This document shows positions 63,232-64,000 of a DNA stretch of 64,000 nucleotides, one piece after another. The translations under genes were made by a program, and so were the position numbers. Numbering within the stretch: the first letter of the stretch is position 1; each line of letters starts with the position of its first letter. A model generated the notes under the pieces. That model made no database searches and was not told the origin of the DNA. It saw nothing but the letters and a program-made list of their open reading frames with translations. Origin of the DNA: a virus; IMG/VR virus record IMGVR_UViG_3300008954_003018, positions 1 to 64,000 of that record; one strand, written 5' to 3'.

Positions 63232-64000
63232 ACATTTCAGTAGTAGGTATTGGAAAATTGGGTCTTTGTTTTTCTCTTACGTTAGAAAAAGCAGGCTATA
63301 ATGTTGTGGGCGTTGATATCAATGAGAATTATGTAGCTCAAATTAATCAAAAAACACTTCACAGTTCTGAAGCGGGAGTCACAGCTGTCCTAAAAAAATC
63401 TCAAAACTTTAAAGCAACAACATCGCTTAACGAAGCACTAGAACACTCTAATATTATTTTTGTAGTCGTTGCAACTCCTTCGTTAGAAAGCGGGAGATAT
63501 GATCATTCACAGGTTGATTCTTTGGTCGATAGATTAAATGATATTGGGCCGGTGAAAGAACAGAAACATTTGATAGTGTGCTGTACTGTTATGCCGGGTT
63601 ATTGTGACTCCATAAAAGAAAAACTAAACAGTTTAAATTATACAGTGAGTTACAATCCAGAATTTATTGCACAGGGTACAATTTTACGAGATCAGTCGCG
63701 ACCCGATATGATATTGATCGGAGAAGCCTCAGAAAAAGTGGGTGACATTTTAGAGGAAATTTATACAAAGCATACAATCAGCAGTCCGCGCATATGTAGA
63801 ATGTCTCCTAAAGAGGCAGAAATCACTAAAATAGCTTTAAATTGTTTTCTGACAACAAAAATAGCATATGCCAACATGGTAGGGGATATTGTTATTGCCG
63901 CAAATGGCGACCCGCATAAAGTTCTTAAGGCTATTGGTGAGGATTCCCGGATTGGTAATAAATATTTAGGCTATGGATATGGCTACGGGGGACCTTGTTT
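63228..64000 (+). CDS. UDP-sugar 6-dehydrogenase (partial, cut by window end)
   Basis: First about 257 residues, TTG start at 63228 overlapping the NadE stop, with AGGAG upstream. Rossmann start VVGIGKLGLCFSLTLEKAGY, VVVATPS, YNPEFIAQG and the beginning of GYGGPC with the catalytic Cys at the edge. UDP-glucose/UDP-ManNAc dehydrogenase family (Ugd/WecC). With the upstream WecB-like epimerase, UDP-ManNAc oxidation is a possible reaction; UDP-glucose is the alternative. Confidence 0.88.
   Translation, partial: MNISVVGIGKLGLCFSLTLEKAGYNVVGVDINENYVAQINQKTLHSSEAGVTAVLKKSQNFKATTSLNEALEHSNIIFVVVATPSLESGRYDHSQVDSLVDRLNDIGPVKEQKHLIVCCTVMPGYCDSIKEKLNSLNYTVSYNPEFIAQGTILRDQSRPDMILIGEASEKVGDILEEIYTKHTISSPRICRMSPKEAEITKIALNCFLTTKIAYANMVGDIVIAANGDPHKVLKAIGEDSRIGNKYLGYGYGYGGPC

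Overview
The window looks like part of a large tailed bacteriophage genome (Caudoviricetes, probably jumbo size, T4-like in style, probably aquatic). This rests on dense mostly plus-strand coding, many tiny overlapping genes, phage-type families (GIGT-type structural protein, DUF6356-like membrane protein, PhoH, virion-style giant proteins with peptidase domains), a run of strong early-type promoters, and a second AT-rich promoter-like motif in front of the structural genes. No capsid, portal, terminase or polymerase gene lies in the window, so the phage assignment is an inference. MopE-type Asp/Cys repeats in a large lipoprotein hint at a Myxococcota/Bradymonadota-like or related Gram-negative host; this is weak evidence.

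Region 1 (1-10.4 kb) is an early-type accessory region. Twelve near-identical promoters (TTGACA, 17-bp spacer, usually TGAGATAAT) drive short units. These hold at least a dozen paralogous 55-65 aa proteins with a VGD(L/I)V start (probable SH3/KOW-like barrels), many overlapping head to tail through one conserved junction sequence; a MoxR-type ATPase paired with a metallopeptidase/VWA protein; a zinc-knuckle protein; a protein ending in an SSB-like DNDIPF tail; and several single-helix membrane micropeptides. Four genes start exactly 7 nt after the -10 box and should be leaderless.

Region 2 (10.5-43.4 kb) is virion-like. A recurrent AACTATTTATA motif replaces the TTGACA promoters. Many proteins begin with, end with or contain one of two short amphipathic tags (type A: MKxTKxxLQxIIxEELxxxLxE; type B: MKxLFENWRRYLKE), each ending in an (L/I/F)xE triplet like the cleavage site of T4-type prohead proteases. 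Tagged proteins include Nudix and HAD-type enzymes and very large proteins carrying metallopeptidase, M74 (MepA-like), class A beta-lactamase-like, ligase-like and HxGH nucleotidylyltransferase domains. I infer a set of internal virion (cargo/ejection) proteins. Structural proteins (GIGT-repeat and LamG-like), small lipoproteins, a spanin-like pair and a MopE/VWA lipoprotein are interspersed.

Region 3 (43.4-52.2 kb) holds a Fis-type HTH protein, a complete one-piece tmRNA encoding the tag ANDNVEFEYALAA, a tubulin/FtsZ-like GTPase, peptide deformylase, an archaeal-type (type II) GAPDH, an inverted trypsin-like lipoprotein, PIN-PhoH, an ATLF-like metallopeptidase, a histone-tail-like protein and a Cas4-like nuclease.

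Region 4 (52.2-64 kb) is one tightly overlapping operon for glycan synthesis: five probable glycosyltransferases of different folds, a WecB-type epimerase, GNAT, a compact DegT aminotransferase, NodU/CmcH carbamoyltransferase, methyltransferase, NadE and a UDP-sugar dehydrogenase cut by the window end. It would let the phage make or modify a surface or virion glycan. NadE, GAPDH and the NAD-using dehydrogenase together suggest attention to host NAD supply.
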